Assembly (NCBI RefSeq): GCF_006738645.1
Contig: NZ_AP019700.1
Span: 1,934,001 to 1,998,000 of the forward strand
Direction: 5' to 3'
Length of the DNA: 64,000 bases
DNA from: Stella humosa
GTDB lineage: Bacteria > Pseudomonadota > Alphaproteobacteria > ATCC43930 > Allostellaceae
Shown here: positions 61,663 to 64,000 of the stretch, in pieces
Layout: each line of letters opens with the position of its first letter
Numbering within the stretch: position 1 is the stretch's first letter
Translations under genes and position numbers: made by a program
Notes under the pieces: model-generated
What the model was told of the DNA's origin: nothing
Databases searched by the model: none
The model's input: the letters and a program-made list of their open reading frames with translations, nothing else

Positions 61663-62601
61663 ATGTCTCTGCCCGTGATCGATCCCAAGAGCCTCAACCG
61701 GCTGGTCTATTTCGTCGCGGTCGTGGAAACCCGCGCCTTCACGCGCGCGGCCGAGCGGCTGGGCGTGACCAAGGCCGTGGTCAGCCAGCAGGTGGCTCGG
61801 CTGGAGGCCGAGCTTGGCACCAGCCTGCTGGTACGGACGACCCGCCGGGTGGAGCCGACCGAGGCCGGGCGGATGCTGCATGCCCGCGCGGCCACCATCC
61901 TGCGCGAGGCAGAGGACGCCTTTGCCGAGCTGGACCACGCCAACAGCGCGCCGCGCGGCACGCTGCGGCTGACGGCGCCCACCGACTACGGCACGATCAC
62001 CGTCGTCCCGGCGGTGACCGAGTTCCTGCGGCGCCATCCCGCCTGCCGTGCCGAGATCCGCCTGAACGACCGCCGCCTCGACCTGCAGAGCGGCGATCTC
62101 GACCTGTCGATCCGCGTCGGCTGGCTGGCCGATTCCAGCATGCATGCCCGCCGCATCGGCCATTTCGAGCAGGTCCTGGTGGCAGCACCGGACTTCGCCG
62201 ACGACATCGCGAAGATGAGCGCACCGGGCGACCTTGCCACCGTGCCCTTCGTCGCCAACCTGGCGCTGCGCGACCCGCTCGCCTGGCAGTTCGCGCGTGG
62301 CGACGGCGAACGGGAGGGCTTTCAGGCATCGGCCGCGATGGCGATCGACACGACCCAGGCCGTCCATGCCGCGGTGCTGTGCGGCGCCGGCCTGTCGGTG
62401 CTGCCGGACTTCCTGGTCGCGGCCGACCTGGCGGCCGGGCGGCTGGTAGAGGTGCTGCCGCAATGGCGCCTGCCGTCCGGTGGTATTCATGCCGTGTTCC
62501 CGACCGCCCGCTTCCGGCCGTCGCGCGTCGGCGCCTTCGTCGATCTGCTGGCCCAACGCATCGCCCGGCAATCTCAGACAGGGCAGGGGCCGGCGGGTTA
62601 G
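61663..62601 (+). CDS. LysR-type transcriptional regulator
   Basis: 312 residues. HTH: AFTRAAERLGVTKAVVSQQVARLEAELGTSLLVRTTRRVEPTEAG. The effector domain is of the CrgA/AaeR group: LRLTAPTDYGTITVVPAVTEFLRR and DLSIRVGWLADSSMHARRIG. It ends QWRLPSGGIHAVFPTARFRPSRV, typical. Transcribed away from the MBL/SDR pair, which it presumably controls. Confidence 0.9.
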   Translation: MSLPVIDPKSLNRLVYFVAVVETRAFTRAAERLGVTKAVVSQQVARLEAELGTSLLVRTTRRVEPTEAGRMLHARAATILREAEDAFAELDHANSAPRGTLRLTAPTDYGTITVVPAVTEFLRRHPACRAEIRLNDRRLDLQSGDLDLSIRVGWLADSSMHARRIGHFEQVLVAAPDFADDIAKMSAPGDLATVPFVANLALRDPLAWQFARGDGEREGFQASAAMAIDTTQAVHAAVLCGAGLSVLPDFLVAADLAAGRLVEVLPQWRLPSGGIHAVFPTARFRPSRVGAFVDLLAQRIARQSQTGQGPAG

Positions 62602-62644
62602 GATCGGGTCCTGCCCAGCCACCTGCCACAGGGGAACTGCCCGC

Positions 62645-63460
62645 ATGCTCGACGATCGCTACTTCGATTCGGCCGGCGTGCCGATCCGCTATGTCGAGGC
62701 CGGCGGGGGTGAGCCCGTGATCCTGCTGCACGGCTTTTCCAGCTCGCTCGACGAAGGCTGGGTCGAGCGCGGCGTGGTGGACGAATTGGCCCGCAGCCAC
62801 CGCGTCGTCGCCTTCGACAGCCGCGGCCACGGCAAGAGCGGCCAGCCGCACGACCCGGCCGCCTACGGGCCGGAGATGGGGCGGGACGCAATCCGGCTGA
62901 TGGACCATCTGGGCCTGCCGCGGGCCCACGTCATGGGCTATTCGATGGGCGCCCATGTGGCCGCCCAGCTCGTCACGCGCAGCCCGGCGCGCTTCGCCAG
63001 CCTGATCCTGGGTGGCGCGGTCGGCCGGCTCGACTGGTCGGAAGCCGACCAGGCCCGGGTGGACATCGAGGCGGCCGAATTGGACCAGGGCCTGCTTTCG
63101 TCCCAGATCCTGCGCCTGTGGCCGAAGGACCAGCCGGTCCCGTCGGCCGGGGAACTGAAGGCGATCTCCGCCCGCCGGCTGGCCGGCAAGGATCCGCTGG
63201 CCCTGGCCGCCGCCCGCCGCTCCAACCCCGAGCAGGTGGTGACGCTGGCCGACCTGGCGGCGACGCCCGTGCCGTTGCTCGGCATCGTCGGCACCGCCGA
63301 TCCCTACCGCAAGGACTTCGAGCGGCTGCGCACGGCCCGCCCGGGGATGGAACTGGTGCTGATCGAGGGTGCCGCCCACGGCAACGCGGTAGGCCGGCCG
63401 GAATATGTGGCGGCAGTGCGCGGGTTCCTGGCGCGGCAGCCGCCGATGGCGGCTGCCTGA
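62645..63460 (+). CDS. Alpha/beta hydrolase
   Basis: 271 residues. Oxyanion HGFSSSLDEGW, nucleophile Ser100 in VMGYSMGAHVAAQL, Asp in GIVGTADPYRKD and His in IEGAAHGNAVG, a complete triad. The cap domain is short. Substrate unknown; esterase or C-C hydrolase possible. 43 bases after the LysR gene on the same strand. Converges with the kinase-like gene (four bases between stops). Confidence 0.9.
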   Translation: MLDDRYFDSAGVPIRYVEAGGGEPVILLHGFSSSLDEGWVERGVVDELARSHRVVAFDSRGHGKSGQPHDPAAYGPEMGRDAIRLMDHLGLPRAHVMGYSMGAHVAAQLVTRSPARFASLILGGAVGRLDWSEADQARVDIEAAELDQGLLSSQILRLWPKDQPVPSAGELKAISARRLAGKDPLALAAARRSNPEQVVTLADLAATPVPLLGIVGTADPYRKDFERLRTARPGMELVLIEGAAHGNAVGRPEYVAAVRGFLARQPPMAAA

Positions 63461-63464
63461 CGGT

Positions 63465-64000
63465 TCAGCCGAGGCCGCTCTTCGGAATCCGGATGCGCAC
63501 CGTGCCGTCATCGAGCGCGTGGGCCTCGCCGCCGAACTGGCGGGTCAGCGCGGTCATCAGGCGGGTGCCGAGGCCGGTCGAGCGGCCGGCGTCGGTCGCG
63601 GTCAGGGCGGCCGCGGCGTCGGTCACGGTCAGCACATAGTCGTCGGCATCGCCGTCGACGAAGCCGACCGCGATGGTGCGCGTGCGGTGCTTGATCGCGG
63701 TGGTGACGAGCTGGGTCACGATCAGGCCGAGCGAGACCACGCGGTCGACGGCGACGGGCACGGCCGCCACGTCCAGCGACAACAGGCCGTCTGCCGCGGC
63801 GATTCCGAGGGACTGGGCCAGGTCGTCGCAGAGCCGCTGCATGTAGTCGGCCAGGTTGACCAGGCCCGTCGCCTCGTGGCCGTAGAGCCGGTCATGCACC
63901 AGCGCGATGGTCGAGACGCGGGCGGCCGCCTCCTCCAACTGCTCGCGCACGAAGGCGTCGTCGGAAGCGCGGGCCTGCATTTCCAGCAGCGAGCGGGTGA
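63465..64000 (-). CDS. Sensor histidine-kinase-like protein (HisKA_2/HWE), C-terminal part
   Basis: The gene runs off the right edge. Visible: TRSLLEMQARASDDAFVREQL and VSTIALVHDRLYGHE, matching the segment after the phospho-His in HisKA_2/HWE kinases, then a HATPase domain. In the N box, LGLIVTQLVTTAIKHR replaces the usual E-L-V-x-N-A-x-K-H, so both Glu and the Mg2+-binding Asn are changed. The G1 box DxGxG is replaced by TDAAAALTATD, while the G2-like STGLGTRLMTAL is kept. ATP hydrolysis may be lost; a pseudokinase or partner-dependent role is possible. Confidence 0.75.
   Translation of the reverse strand, partial: TRSLLEMQARASDDAFVREQLEEAAARVSTIALVHDRLYGHEATGLVNLADYMQRLCDDLAQSLGIAAADGLLSLDVAAVPVAVDRVVSLGLIVTQLVTTAIKHRTRTIAVGFVDGDADDYVLTVTDAAAALTATDAGRSTGLGTRLMTALTRQFGGEAHALDDGTVRIRIPKSGLG

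Overview
The window is a GC-rich bacterial chromosome segment with densely packed, often overlapping genes. Gene content points to an alphaproteobacterium, probably of the Rhodospirillales type: a fused DctQM TRAP transporter, DUF1127, DUF6481 and DUF6471 small proteins, a HWE/HisKA_2-type kinase relative, and a MocR regulator. This placement rests on gene content, not on a marker phylogeny.

Layout. 1-4.5 kb is backbone: YnfA, a class V aminotransferase, a YkgJ cysteine-cluster protein, a DEAD-box helicase behind a leader of four perfect hairpins, and a DUF1127 protein. 4.65-9.9 kb is an AT-richer accessory block that begins inside a truncated signal-peptide gene. It holds a membrane protein, a DUF6471/IS1595 pair, a three-gene set read as toxin, antitoxin and SecB-like chaperone, a phosphoribosyltransferase and small proteins. 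9.9-15 kb is a catabolic unit: TRAP binding protein, fused permease, Ldh-type dehydrogenase and HpcH/HpaI aldolase. 15-26.6 kb carries a ROK-type protein, a divergent PEP-carboxylase-like protein, a secernin-type hydrolase, transporters, MgtC, a cold-shock protein and RidA.

26.7-33.6 kb is a housekeeping block: tRNA-Gln(CTG), then gppA/ppx, rlmE, guaB, rsmB, a GNAT gene and guaA. Most of these overlap or nearly overlap, so they look like one operon serving guanine nucleotide synthesis and rRNA methylation.

Directly after guaA, 33.6-39.4 kb looks like a decayed defence island. It has a minus-strand gene split by an IS630 element (the frame closes again if the element is removed with one TA), an ietA/ietS AAA-ATPase and subtilase pair with ietS frameshifted at a C tract, an OLD-like ATPase fragment with an amber codon, and a haloacid dehalogenase fragment.

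39.4-47.1 kb carries redox and detoxification genes (peroxiredoxin-like, YghU, GST, TetR, isochorismatase-like hydrolase, LysR, carbonic anhydrase, TerC). 47.3-64 kb has an ABC-F ATPase, a 1-Cys peroxiredoxin with an MBL-rhodanese fusion, an operon of TPR regulator, beta-propeller, Acg-type oxidoreductase and DUF genes, a DMT exporter opposite a MocR regulator with a clear operator-like inverted repeat, a LysR-controlled pair, an alpha/beta hydrolase, and the C-terminal part of a histidine-kinase-like protein whose ATP-binding motifs look degenerate.

The most interesting systems are the putative toxin-antitoxin-chaperone locus (7.2-8.5 kb), the broken IetAS island behind guaA, the hairpin-array leader of the helicase gene, and the PEPC-like protein with an altered catalytic loop.
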